A stretch of DNA of 64,000 nt, taken from positions 4,860,151-4,924,150 of the forward strand of contig NZ_JAPNJW010000002.1 of the NCBI RefSeq assembly GCF_026626745.1. Direction: 5' to 3'. Under the pieces are notes generated by a model, which searched no databases, had not been told where the DNA came from, and saw only the letters and a list, made by a program, of their open reading frames with translations. A program made the position numbers and the translations under genes. Source of the DNA: Nannocystis sp. RBIL2. Lineage in GTDB: Bacteria; Myxococcota_A; Polyangia; Nannocystales; Nannocystaceae. Shown here piece by piece: positions 8,032-18,007 of the stretch (position 1 is its first letter; each line of letters begins with the position of its first letter).

Positions 8032-8982
8032 TCAGTGCGAGCTCTTGCCCGGCGGCTTCGGCGGCGACTTGCACGCGCCCTCGTGCGCCCGACCCGTGCG
8101 GCCGAGCCAGCGCGCCCCATCATTGTTATAGGTCTTGCCGTCGCAGCCGCACACCGGCGCAAATTCGACGGTGTGCGCCCCGACCGGCCCGCTGCAGGTG
8201 CCGCGATCGATCGCCCCGCACTGCCCGGGCGGCGTCTGACAGAACTCCCCCGGCGCGCACATGCCACCCGCGCACGCGACCCCGCCCGCGGGGATCGCCC
8301 GCGTGTAGATCTCGCTGGCCACCATTTCCTGCATGCTGCCGCCCGGCCCGCGGACGAGCCGCGTCGTCCCTGCCACCAATACCCCGTCGGCCGTGGAGTG
8401 CATGGCCCGCCGCGTCAGCTCCTCGACCGCCGGCGACACCCCCGTGCCCGCGAGGTCGAGCCCCGCGATCACGGTGTCCCACCCCGCATTGAGGCGATAC
8501 GCGTGCGCGAGCGGGCACGGCTCGCGGGTGCAGCCGGCGTAGATCCCGTTGAGGCGATAAAAGGCGCCGCTCGGCGCCGCCCCCGTGCGCCCGAACCAGC
8601 CCTCGCTGACGATCAGCGCGCCCTGCCGCGCGAGCGTGCCGCGGACCAGCGCCCGCCCGTCCTCGATCGCCGCGCGCAGCTCCTGCTCGCGCCCGGCCTC
8701 GAGCCCGAGCGCCGACAGATCGATCACACCGACGGGGCACTCCCGCCGCCGCGATCCATCACCACATACTGCAGTGTCATGATCGACGCGCCGGGCGGCG
8801 AAGCCGCCGCACACGAGCCCCTCACACTCGCGGTCGTCCTGACGGGTCACGCGATAGAAGGACTCCGGATCGGGCGCGCTGGCCGCCCTCTCGTCGACCT
8901 CCGCGCTGCCCTTCGGCGGCGCCAGCCGACCACACGCGGTCAACGACGACAGGACGCAGACTATCCCCAATGCGACGCGCAT
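8032..8982 (-). CDS. DUF6748 lipoprotein with degenerate Kazal-type domain (paralog)
   Basis: 316 residues with a lipoprotein signal (MRVALGIVCVLSSLTACGRL). It parallels the 6534-7508 protein along its length: FYRVTRQDDRECEGLVCGGF, LGLEAGREQELRAAI, GAFYRLNGIYAGCTR and PVCGCDGKTYNNDGARW. In the Kazal signature the cysteine found in its sibling (YGNDCA) is replaced by glycine (YNNDGA). One disulfide of the inhibitor fold should therefore be missing, and the domain may no longer inhibit. It is probably the product of gene duplication with divergence. Function is unknown. Confidence 0.8.
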   Translation of the reverse strand: MRVALGIVCVLSSLTACGRLAPPKGSAEVDERAASAPDPESFYRVTRQDDRECEGLVCGGFAARRVDHDTAVCGDGSRRRECPVGVIDLSALGLEAGREQELRAAIEDGRALVRGTLARQGALIVSEGWFGRTGAAPSGAFYRLNGIYAGCTREPCPLAHAYRLNAGWDTVIAGLDLAGTGVSPAVEELTRRAMHSTADGVLVAGTTRLVRGPGGSMQEMVASEIYTRAIPAGGVACAGGMCAPGEFCQTPPGQCGAIDRGTCSGPVGAHTVEFAPVCGCDGKTYNNDGARWLGRTGRAHEGACKSPPKPPGKSSH

Positions 8983-9172
8983 GACGAGCGAACCCCGCAG
9001 GTTCTATGCGATGAGACCCGCGCCGCAAGCCAATCGACTCATCCCCGCGTCGTGACGAAACGGCCCCGCGCGTCCGTGATCCGTCGCCCCCCCGACGACC
9101 GCAGGGGTCCTCCGAGTACACCCCGCTCCTACATGCGCACCACCGCACGGGCGCCCCTGGCGCTGCCCCCGC

Positions 9173-9212
9173 TTGACATCTCGAATGACGACCATCATAT
9201 TACGGGCGTCAT
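9173..9212 (+). promoter_or_regulatory. Promoter with overlapping operator-like palindrome for the TetR-thiolase operon
   Basis: TTGACA (9173-9178) and CATATT (9196-9201) are spaced by 17 bases, a good housekeeping-type promoter. An inverted repeat, ATGACGACC (9185-9193) and GGGCGTCAT (9204-9212), with one mismatch in nine, brackets the -10 element. This is a typical layout for autorepression by the TetR protein encoded from 9241. Confidence 0.65.
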
Positions 9213-9240
9213 CCCAACCAACCCGCCAGGGAGGCCCGCC

Positions 9241-9822
9241 GTGACCGTCCGAACCGAACAGAAAGAGCGCACCCGGCAAGACATCCTCGCCTCGGCGACC
9301 CGGCTGCTGCGCGAGCGCGGGATCGGCGGGGCCAGCGTGGCCGAGGTGATGAAGGGCGCCGGCCTGACCGTCGGCGGCTTCTACGCCCACTTCGAATCCA
9401 AGGAGGCGCTGGTGTCCGCCTCGCTGCGGCAGTCGCTGCGCGAGCTGTGGGGCAACCTGGTCGCCGGCGCCGGCAAGCTGCGCGGCGTCGAGGCGGTCTC
9501 CTTCGTGGTCCGCCGCTACCTCTCGCGCAGCCACCGGGACCACCCCGGCGAGGGCTGCCCGCTGCCGGCCGTGGTGGCCGACGTCGCGCAGGCCGGCGAA
9601 CCAGTGCGCGAGGGCCTCGCCCACGAGCTCGGCGATTACGCCGACGCCCTGGCCGAATGCATCGCCGACCAATCGGCGCCGAGCCGCCAGCGCGCGCTCG
9701 CCCTGCTGTCCCTCATGTACGGCGGCCTCAGCCTCGCGCGCGCCCTCAAGGGCACCCCCGTTTCCGACGAGATCCTCAAGTCCTGCCGCGACTTCGCGCG
9801 GCAGGCGTTCCGCAACGATTAG
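9241..9822 (+). CDS. TetR/AcrR family transcriptional regulator
   Basis: 193 residues from the GTG at 9241, 29 bases past the operator palindrome. The N-terminal helix-turn-helix is clear: QKERTRQDILASATRLLRER, then VAEVMKGAGLTVGGFYAHFE with the TetR GGFYxHF text. The C-terminal ligand domain (YLSRSHRDHPGEGCPLPAVV) is like that of regulators adjacent to lipid-metabolism genes. It lies 18 bases upstream of a thiolase gene with a GGAGG ribosome site between them, so the three genes probably form one operon. It is probably a repressor responding to an acyl-CoA or fatty acid; the ligand is inferred from context. Confidence 0.85.
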   Translation: MTVRTEQKERTRQDILASATRLLRERGIGGASVAEVMKGAGLTVGGFYAHFESKEALVSASLRQSLRELWGNLVAGAGKLRGVEAVSFVVRRYLSRSHRDHPGEGCPLPAVVADVAQAGEPVREGLAHELGDYADALAECIADQSAPSRQRALALLSLMYGGLSLARALKGTPVSDEILKSCRDFARQAFRND

Positions 9823-9840
9823 TCCCGGAGGACATGTATC

Positions 9841-11076
<1,236 letters not shown>

Positions 11077-11096
11077 CCGAACAGGAGCTCCCCGTC

Positions 11097-11579
11097 ATGT
11101 CGTCGACTCCCACCAATCCGCCGAAGAGCGACGCCCCGGTCATTCACCCGCGCGAATGGTTCGCGCGGGTGATGGCCGGGGAGCTCCCCCATCCTCCCAT
11201 CGCCCGCCTCCTCGGCATTCGCATGCTCCGCGCCGAGGACGGCGTCGCCGCCGCCGAATTGCAGGCCGACCCCGAGCGCCACGCCAACCCCATGGGCACC
11301 CTCCACGGCGGCGTCCTCTGCGACCTCGCCGACCTCGCCATGGGCACCGCGGTCGGCTCGATCCTCGAGCGCGGCGAATCGTTCACCACCCTCGAGCTCA
11401 AGTCCAACTATTTCAAACCGGTGTGGAATCAGCTGCTCACCGCCAACGCGCGGATCGTCAAGCGCACCCGCACGATCTGCTACGTCGAGTGCGACGTCGT
11501 CGACGACAAGCAGAGCCTCGTCGCCCGCCTCGCCAGCACCTGCATGATCCTCCGCGGCGACATGGCCGCGGGTCGCTAG
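11097..11579 (+). CDS. PaaI-type hotdog thioesterase
   Basis: 160 residues from the ATG at 11097, preceded by AGGAG about 10 bases upstream and 20 bases after the thiolase stop. It has the hotdog pattern [20 protein letters not shown] (GGxxxxLxD helix) followed by [14 protein letters not shown] and the closing strand [14 protein letters not shown]. Proteins of this family hydrolyse acyl-CoA thioesters, typically to release CoA from dead-end intermediates. Its place after the thiolase supports acyl-CoA turnover. The substrate is unknown. Confidence 0.87.
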   Translation: MSSTPTNPPKSDAPVIHPREWFARVMAGELPHPPIARLLGIRMLRAEDGVAAAELQADPERHANPMGTLHGGVLCDLADLAMGTAVGSILERGESFTTLELKSNYFKPVWNQLLTANARIVKRTRTICYVECDVVDDKQSLVARLASTCMILRGDMAAGR

Positions 11580-11597
11580 CATCCCGCGTCCTGCTGC

Positions 11598-12281
11598 TCA
11601 CGGGCAGCGCGGGTCGGCCATCTGGACCATCTCGATCTGCTCGGGCGTGAACGGCAGCGGGTCGCAGCCGTGGCCTTCCTCGCAGATCCGGTCCCACTGC
11701 GGCGCTGCCTTCGCGTGGCAGTCGAAGCAGTTGCCGCCGAAGCCGTTCACCACGTCCTGGGTGCCGCGCGCCATGATCGTCGTGCCCTGCGCCGAGACCT
11801 CGAGCGCGAAGAACTCCCAGTCCGAGTTGTCCGGGGCCCAGCCCGCCGCGCGCTTGACCATCGCCTCGCCGGGGATCAGCTGAATCACGGTACCGACCGG
11901 ATAGGTGCCGCCGGTCGGGCTGTTGGCGACCTCGAGGGCCTCGTCCGTGTGGCCGAGCAGGTTGGTGATGCGAAACTTGCGGACCTTCTCCCACTCGAGG
12001 ATGCAGGTGAAGTCCTCGGCCTGCATCTCGAGGTCCTCCCCGCTGCCGCTCGTGCTGCTGCTCGACTCGCCGCTCGTGCTGCTGCTCGGATCGCCGCTGC
12101 TGGTCGTGCTGCTGCTCGAATCACCGCTGGTGGTCGGCGCCTCGGAGGTGCCGGTCGTCGCGGGGCCGGTCGAGGGGCTCGTCGTCTCGGTCCCGGTCGA
12201 GGCGGCGGTCGTCGTGCTGCCGCTCTCTCCGCACGCGGAGGCGAGGAACAGACACAGGAGATACTGCGGGCGGCTGGACAT
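11598..12281 (-). CDS. Cytochrome P460-like lipoprotein with Ser/Thr-rich linker
   Basis: 227 residues. A lipoprotein signal (MSSRPQYLLCLFLASACGES) is followed by about 60 residues of Ser/Thr/Gly linker. The globular part then has PVGTVIQLIPGEAMVKRAAG, WEFFALEVSA and GGNCFDCHAKA, which carries one CxxCH c-type heme site near the end. The arrangement of GTVI, the WxFF strand and a terminal CxxCH is like the cytochrome P460 domain, whose relatives oxidise hydroxylamine or bind small ligands. The lysine that cross-links the P460 heme cannot be assigned with certainty. It is predicted to be anchored and exported. Nothing nearby suggests nitrogen metabolism, so the role is open. Confidence 0.65.
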   Translation of the reverse strand: MSSRPQYLLCLFLASACGESGSTTTAASTGTETTSPSTGPATTGTSEAPTTSGDSSSSTTSSGDPSSSTSGESSSSTSGSGEDLEMQAEDFTCILEWEKVRKFRITNLLGHTDEALEVANSPTGGTYPVGTVIQLIPGEAMVKRAAGWAPDNSDWEFFALEVSAQGTTIMARGTQDVVNGFGGNCFDCHAKAAPQWDRICEEGHGCDPLPFTPEQIEMVQMADPRCP

Positions 12282-12366
12282 GGCGCACTATCACCAGCCC
12301 GCGACGCGCCTGGCAAGTCCCGCCATTGCGACACGGCCCCGCGCCGCGGCGCGAAATCGCGGGCCT

Positions 12367-13299
12367 TTACCGCCGGCGCATCACCGCAAAAAGCTCCTGG
12401 CGGTGGCGGATCAGCGTCGACCCGTGCGCCACCTCGAGCTGCTCGATGGCGAAGCGCGGCGCGAAGCGGCGCTCGACCTCGGCGCGGTCGGTCGTGAACG
12501 GCGGCCCGCCGGGGCGGCCATGGGCGTAGAACAGGCCCACCAGCATCCCGCCGGGCAGCAGCGAGTCGGCCACCGCCGTCACGTAGTCGTCGCGGCGGGC
12601 CGGGTCGATCGCGCAGAAGCAGGTGTGCTCGACCACCAGGTCGAACGCCGGCGGCTGACCTATCCGCGCGAACAGGTCCTGCACCGCGAACGTGATCGCC
12701 AGGCCCGCGGGCGTCATCGCCTGCGCCTGCGCGATCGCCGTCGGCGCCAGGTCGATCGCGGTCACGGTCGCCTCGAGCGCCGCCAGCAGGCGCGCCTCGT
12801 GCCCGCGGCCGCAGCCGGGGACCAGCGCCTGCATGCCCTTCGGGACATGTTCCGAGAACCATGCCACCAGCGGCGGCGCGGCCCGCCCGAGCTCCCAGCC
12901 GCCCGCGTCGGCCGCGAACAGCGGGTCCCAGAACCTCGCCTCGCCCGGGTTCGCGCCGGCGACGTCGGGCGTGCGCACGAACAGCTCGGCGCGGATCGCC
13001 CGGGCCACCGGGGCGATCACGTCGACGAACGCCTCGAACTCGGCCGGCGTCAGCCGCAGCCCCGGCCGGGCCGGGTCGTCGAGCGACAGCGTCGCGTGGC
13101 GGGCGAACGCGTCGACCGCGACCGCGCGGACCGGGGCGCCCGCGTGGCGGCCGAACGCCGCCCACATCGGCTCCGCGACCGCGTCGACGCGCGCGTAGGC
13201 CTCGCCCTCGAGGTCGCGGCCCTGCTCGCCGCGGGCGCCGACGACTACCGCGCGCACGTGGCGATCCGGCCGATGGAGCTTGAACGAACGGAAATCCAC
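12367..13299 (-). CDS. SAM-dependent methyltransferase (TPMT-like) with an N-terminal extension
   Basis: 310 residues from a GTG at 13299; longer frames run into the oppositely oriented gene. Residues from about 125 onward match the thiopurine methyltransferase-like family: FWDPLFAADAGGWELG, then motif I PGCGRGHEARLLAALEA, AIDLAPTAIAQAQ, and EHTCFCAIDP. The first ~120 residues are not part of that fold and I do not recognise them. The peptide EHVPKGMQ, just before motif I, is encoded by a CATGTCC-type palindrome (12832-12849). The enzyme probably methylates a small thiol, selenium or tellurium compound; the substrate is inferred only from the family. Confidence 0.75.
   Translation of the reverse strand: MDFRSFKLHRPDRHVRAVVVGARGEQGRDLEGEAYARVDAVAEPMWAAFGRHAGAPVRAVAVDAFARHATLSLDDPARPGLRLTPAEFEAFVDVIAPVARAIRAELFVRTPDVAGANPGEARFWDPLFAADAGGWELGRAAPPLVAWFSEHVPKGMQALVPGCGRGHEARLLAALEATVTAIDLAPTAIAQAQAMTPAGLAITFAVQDLFARIGQPPAFDLVVEHTCFCAIDPARRDDYVTAVADSLLPGGMLVGLFYAHGRPGGPPFTTDRAEVERRFAPRFAIEQLEVAHGSTLIRHRQELFAVMRRR
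12832..12849. repeat. CATGTCC palindromic element inside a coding sequence
   Basis: CATGCCC-TTC-GGGACATG is a near-perfect inverted repeat within the methyltransferase gene, encoding HVPKGM on the minus strand. It resembles the intergenic family but may be partly fortuitous. Confidence 0.4.
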
Positions 13300-13352
13300 G
13301 CGTGCGAACTTTGGCGCGTCCGCGCCGCCGCCGCAAGCGCTATCCTGGCGTC

Positions 13353-14156
13353 GTGGCCATCCACGACCTCCTCGATCGCCTGAGGCGCGACTACGCCGCC
13401 TTGAACCCGCAGGTCGAGCGGATCGACGCGCTCCTGGCCGAGGCCGGTGAACACGTCGTCCACGACCACATCGCCCTGCGCACCTGGGGAGATCCACGCT
13501 GTGACATCGATGTCCTGGCGCGCCCGTTCGTGCGCGCCGGCTACCGCGCCGCCGGCGCGTACCGGTTCGCCGAGAAGCGCCTCGTCGCCCGTCACTTCGC
13601 CCACGACGACCCCGACCTCCCGCTCGTGTTCGTCAGCGAGCTCGTCCTCGATCAGTTCTCACCTGGCCTTCAGGACATGGTCCGAAGTCTCCTCGCGCAG
13701 GTCCCCGAGGCCATGTTCGCCGCGCCGGACCTGTGCGCGCGCGGCCGCCCGTGGCAGGTCGCCCACGCCGACGTCGAGGCGCTGCGGCGCGAGAGCGAGT
13801 ACGCCGCCTGGCTGGCCGCGTTCGGCTGGCGGGCCAACCACTTCACGGTCGCCGTCCACGCGCTCGCGCGCCTCGGCGACCTCGCGGCGCTCGACGAATT
13901 CCTCAAGGCCCACGGTCTGCGCCTCAGCAGCGCCGGCGGCGAGATCAAGGGCTCGCCGGCGCAGGGCCTCGAGCAGTCGTCGACCGTGGCCGACGTCGTC
14001 GACGTCGAATTCAGCGACGGCACCTTCGCCGTGCCGGCCTGCTACTACGAGTTCGCGCGCCGCTGGCCCGGCCCCGACGGCCAGCAGTTCCGCGGCTTCA
14101 TCGAGGGCTCGGCCGACAAGATCTTCGAGAGCACCGATCGGAGGCCCGTCTCGTGA
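13353..14156 (+). CDS. DUF1338 family protein (2-oxoadipate dioxygenase/decarboxylase-like)
   Basis: 267 residues from the GTG at 13353. It shows the family blocks HDHIALRTWGDPRC, FAEKRLVARHFAHDDPDLPL, FVSELVLDQFSP, WRANHFTVAVHALARLG and GGEIKGSPAQGLEQSSTVAD, ending YYEFARRW and SADKIFESTD. This family includes the Fe(II) enzyme that converts 2-oxoadipate to 2-hydroxyglutarate in D-lysine breakdown. The two histidines (in HDHIAL and ANHFTV) and the glutamate in EIKGSP are the likely metal ligands by family analogy. No other lysine-catabolism gene is nearby. It is divergent from the methyltransferase gene with about 50 bases between starts. Confidence 0.82.
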   Translation: MAIHDLLDRLRRDYAALNPQVERIDALLAEAGEHVVHDHIALRTWGDPRCDIDVLARPFVRAGYRAAGAYRFAEKRLVARHFAHDDPDLPLVFVSELVLDQFSPGLQDMVRSLLAQVPEAMFAAPDLCARGRPWQVAHADVEALRRESEYAAWLAAFGWRANHFTVAVHALARLGDLAALDEFLKAHGLRLSSAGGEIKGSPAQGLEQSSTVADVVDVEFSDGTFAVPACYYEFARRWPGPDGQQFRGFIEGSADKIFESTDRRPVS

Positions 14157-14328
14157 CCGCCGCACGCCGCCCGAGCTCGTGATTTTTTTGCGGGATCCAG
14201 GCCCGCATCGACCTCATGCGCACGCGCCACCGCGAGGCCCCCTGCTCGCGCGCATTGCCCTCGGACAGCGGCGCGTGCGCTGCAGTGAGCGCCTTGCGGG
14301 CTTGCACGCACACGCGTAACCTCGGGCC

Positions 14329-15186
14329 GTGGGCAAGGAGTCCAGGGCTCGCCGAGAACGGGCGCGGGGGCGTCAACAGCGGGCGGCGCCCACTGGCGGC
14401 CCCGCGACGCCGAGCGTGCGTGACACGGGCCCGGAACAATTGCTCGCCAAATACGGGGTCGAGCCAATCCCCGACCTCCCGGGCGAGACCAAGAAGTTCC
14501 ACCTCAGGGTCCTCACCGACGTGCTCGCTGGCCACGACAGCCGCCCAAGGTCGATCGGGGCGCTCTGGGCGACCCAGACCTGGCACAAGCACCACGACGG
14601 ACTCGCCGCATCTCGGCCGAGCGCGCTGCGCTTCGGTGATACGGAGATGCAGCTCGCGTGCAAGCCGGGCTGCAACCACTGTTGTCATTCCCCTGTCGGC
14701 GTGGTCGGCGCGGAGGCGGTGCTCGTCGCTCATGTCGTGGCCCGCACGTTCTCGGCCCAGGACCGGCTCGAGCTCGAGCGGCGGATGGAGGATCGCAAGG
14801 CTGCGCTGCAGCATGGCGACCCGCAGCGAGGGTACCTGTGCCCGCTCAATGTGGGCGGAAACTGCTCGGTCTACGAGTTCAGGCCGTTCAATTGCCGGAT
14901 GTTCCACTCCTTCGATGCGGACGCGTGCGAGAGCATCCGCGAGGACGGACAAGCGCGCGGAGGCCTCCCGATCGACCGCGTCCGCAAGCAGTACGACAAG
15001 CTGATCGTCGCCAGCGCGAATGTCGCGCTCACGGCGCTGAAGCTCGACATGAGATTGCTCGAATTCATGGCGGCCCTGGAGCTCGCGCTCGCGGCCGGCG
15101 ATGACAGGTGCGAGCGCTTCGCTGCAGGAGAGGACCTGTTTGCGAGCCTCTCTACCATCGCGTCGTCGGCGGCAGCGCCGGAATAG
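14329..15186 (+). CDS. YkgJ-type cysteine-cluster (putative zinc/iron-chelating) protein
   Basis: 285 residues from GTG 14329. The N-terminus is basic (KESRARRERARGRQQRAAPT). The recognised core begins ACKPGCNHCCHSPVGV, with the CxxxCxxCC-like cluster of the YkgJ family. It continues through YLCPLNVGGNCSVYEFRPFN and CRMFHS, completing the cysteine set. Such proteins are thought to bind a metal or Fe-S centre; the biochemical role is not established. The C-terminal ~100 residues are helical. No operon neighbour. Confidence 0.8.
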   Translation: MGKESRARRERARGRQQRAAPTGGPATPSVRDTGPEQLLAKYGVEPIPDLPGETKKFHLRVLTDVLAGHDSRPRSIGALWATQTWHKHHDGLAASRPSALRFGDTEMQLACKPGCNHCCHSPVGVVGAEAVLVAHVVARTFSAQDRLELERRMEDRKAALQHGDPQRGYLCPLNVGGNCSVYEFRPFNCRMFHSFDADACESIREDGQARGGLPIDRVRKQYDKLIVASANVALTALKLDMRLLEFMAALELALAAGDDRCERFAAGEDLFASLSTIASSAAAPE

Positions 15187-15219
15187 CGCGAAGGCACGAC
15201 CGAGGGCCTGCGCGCCGCA

Positions 15220-15451
15220 GGCCGCAGCGAGGGCGAAGCGACCGCCGCGCTCGCCGGGCTCGGCCCGACGCGCGCCACGAGCTGCTGGTCCGCGCCGGCA
15301 CCCACTTCGCCGAGTTCTTCTGTGGCAGCGCCGCGGCGTCGGTCTGGTGGTCCGTGACGCCGACGACAGGCCGCGGATCTCCCCCGACCTCGAGCTGCCG
15401 ATGCGCGCCGTCTACGAGGCCCACGTGCGGGCCAAACGGGTCGAGTCGTAG
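15220..15451 (+). pseudogene. Frameshifted gene remnant
   Basis: Two adjoining frames look like one protein tail. One reads ARHELLVRAGTHFAEFFCGS; the other continues LVVRDADDRPRISPDLELP and ends YEAHVRAKRVES before a stop at 15451. Joining them needs one frameshift near 15330. I do not recognise the parent family. No start codon with a ribosome site is evident, so this is best read as a decayed fragment in the 380-base gap before the acyl-CoA dehydrogenase. Confidence 0.35.
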
Positions 15452-15565
15452 CGCCAGGCGCCCGGCGGCGCGACTGCCGACCCCGGTGAGCAGCCGCAGC
15501 GATGAGCCATCGCACGCCCGGCGGGCTTCTGCGCCGGCGCCGAGCGGTGCCACCCTTTGCTCGAC

Positions 15566-16726
<1,161 letters not shown>

Positions 16727-16738
16727 GCAGAACGGAAG

Positions 16739-16776
16739 ATGTCCGAAGGGACATGCTCTCCGGAGCATGTCCCTTC
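16739..16776. repeat. CATGTCC palindromic element, copy 7 (nested double hairpin)
   Basis: Two alternative, overlapping palindromes occur here. One is ATGTCC-GAAG-GGACAT (16739-16754). The other has perfect 14-base arms GAAGGGACATGCTC and its reverse complement with loop TCCG (16745-16776). They start 13 bases after the acyl-CoA dehydrogenase stop, a position suited to 3'-end formation. The mutually exclusive folds are notable. Confidence 0.8.
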
Positions 16777-16889
16777 AAGCATAAAGATTGCGCCGCAACG
16801 GCCGGGCGACCTCCGATGTTCCCGTCCGCGCGCGCTGTCGCGAGATCACGGACCCGCTTGCTCGCAGCGCCAGCGCGGCCCTCGCCCGC

Positions 16890-17651
16890 TCACGTCAGGA
16901 CGCGCGCACCGTCGGCGGTCACGCACACCGTGTGCTCGAACTGGGCGCTCCACTTGCGGTCCGTGGTGACCACAGTCCAGCCGTCCTTCAGCACCTCGAC
17001 CTCGGGGGTCCCGATCGTCAGCATCGGCTCGATCGTGAACACCATCCCCTCGCGCAGGCGCAGCCCGGTGCCGGCGCGGCCGACGTGGGGCACGTGGGGC
17101 GCCTCGTGCATGTGGCGGCCGATCCCGTGGCCGCCGAAGTCGGTCACAACTCCGTAGCCGCCGCTCCGCGCGACCTCGACGATCGCCGCCCCGATGTCGC
17201 CGAGCCGCGCCCCCGGCCGCACCGCCGCGATGCCGGCGTCGCGGGCCGCCCGCGTGGTCGTCACCAGCCGCTGCGCCTCCTCCGAGACCGCGCCGATGCA
17301 GAACGTCGCCGACGTGTCGCCGTGGAAGCCGTCGAGCTCGGTGGTCACGTCGACGTTGACGATGTCACCCTCGGCGAGCACCACGTCGGCCCGCGGCACC
17401 CCGTGGCACACCACCTCGTTGCGGCTGGTGCACACGCTCGCCGGGAACGGCCCCGGCCCCGCCCCGCGGTACCCCAGCTGGCTCGGTCGCCCGCCGCGCC
17501 GCGCGGTGTCCTCGCGCACCCACGCGTCGATCTGCCCCGTCGTCACCCCCGCGCGCAGCCGCTCCGCCACGTACGCCAGAGTCCCCGCCGCCGCCGCCCC
17601 CGCGCGCTCGATCGCCGCGATCTCGCGCGGCCCGTAGATCGTCACCGACAT
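16890..17651 (-). CDS. map: Methionine aminopeptidase, type I
   Basis: 253 residues from ATG 17651 (MSVTIYGPREIAAIERAGAA). Family landmarks are SVCTSRNEVVCHGVP, the metal-ligand block DIVNVDVTTELDGFHGDTSA, FGGHGIGRHMHEAPHVPH with the active-site histidines, GMVFTIEPML and the final metal glutamate in SAQFEHTV. The enzyme removes initiator methionine from nascent proteins in the cytoplasm. It lacks the N-terminal zinc-finger extension, so it is the short bacterial form. It is not in the usual ribosomal-protein neighbourhood, so it may be an additional paralog. Confidence 0.92.
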   Translation of the reverse strand: MSVTIYGPREIAAIERAGAAAAGTLAYVAERLRAGVTTGQIDAWVREDTARRGGRPSQLGYRGAGPGPFPASVCTSRNEVVCHGVPRADVVLAEGDIVNVDVTTELDGFHGDTSATFCIGAVSEEAQRLVTTTRAARDAGIAAVRPGARLGDIGAAIVEVARSGGYGVVTDFGGHGIGRHMHEAPHVPHVGRAGTGLRLREGMVFTIEPMLTIGTPEVEVLKDGWTVVTTDRKWSAQFEHTVCVTADGARVLT

Positions 17652-18007
17652 GCCGCGAGCGTGCGCCGGACCGCCGCGGCCGGTCCAATACTCTTTTGGT
17701 ATGGCGCTCGCGCCAGCGCCTCGCGCATCACGACGGTCCCGAGCGCTCCCTGCACATCGATGGATGTCCTGTAGCCATGGGGCACGAATCACTCGCAGGT
17801 CACACCGCTGACTGCGGCCTCGTCGACCGCATGGTCTCGTCAATCGCGACCCGCCCCCGTGGAACGATGATTCACCCGCGCTGCCGATCCCACCAGCGCG
17901 CCGCGAAGCAAAGCTCGAAACGCATGCGAGCGGTTCGCCGCCGACCTCGCCGAATTGCGCCCGCCCCTCGCAGAAGCCTCGACCTGCGTGCACACTCGTC
18001 CTCGCCG
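17652..18007. other. Divergent intergenic region between map and the P450 gene
   Basis: About 355 bases. Open frames here lack protein-like features, and the P450 frame extends upstream without a signal or conserved text. No convincing -35/-10 pair was found. It presumably holds the promoters of both flanking genes. Confidence 0.4.

Noticed and set aside
7708-9240. Long N-terminal extension of the TetR gene
   Set aside because: The frame upstream of 9241 is antisense to the second DUF6748 gene. A promoter and operator lie just before the GTG at 9241.
13668-13690. CTTCAGGACATGGTCCGAAG in the DUF1338 gene as a repeat copy
   Set aside because: It is short, imperfect and within conserved-looking protein text.
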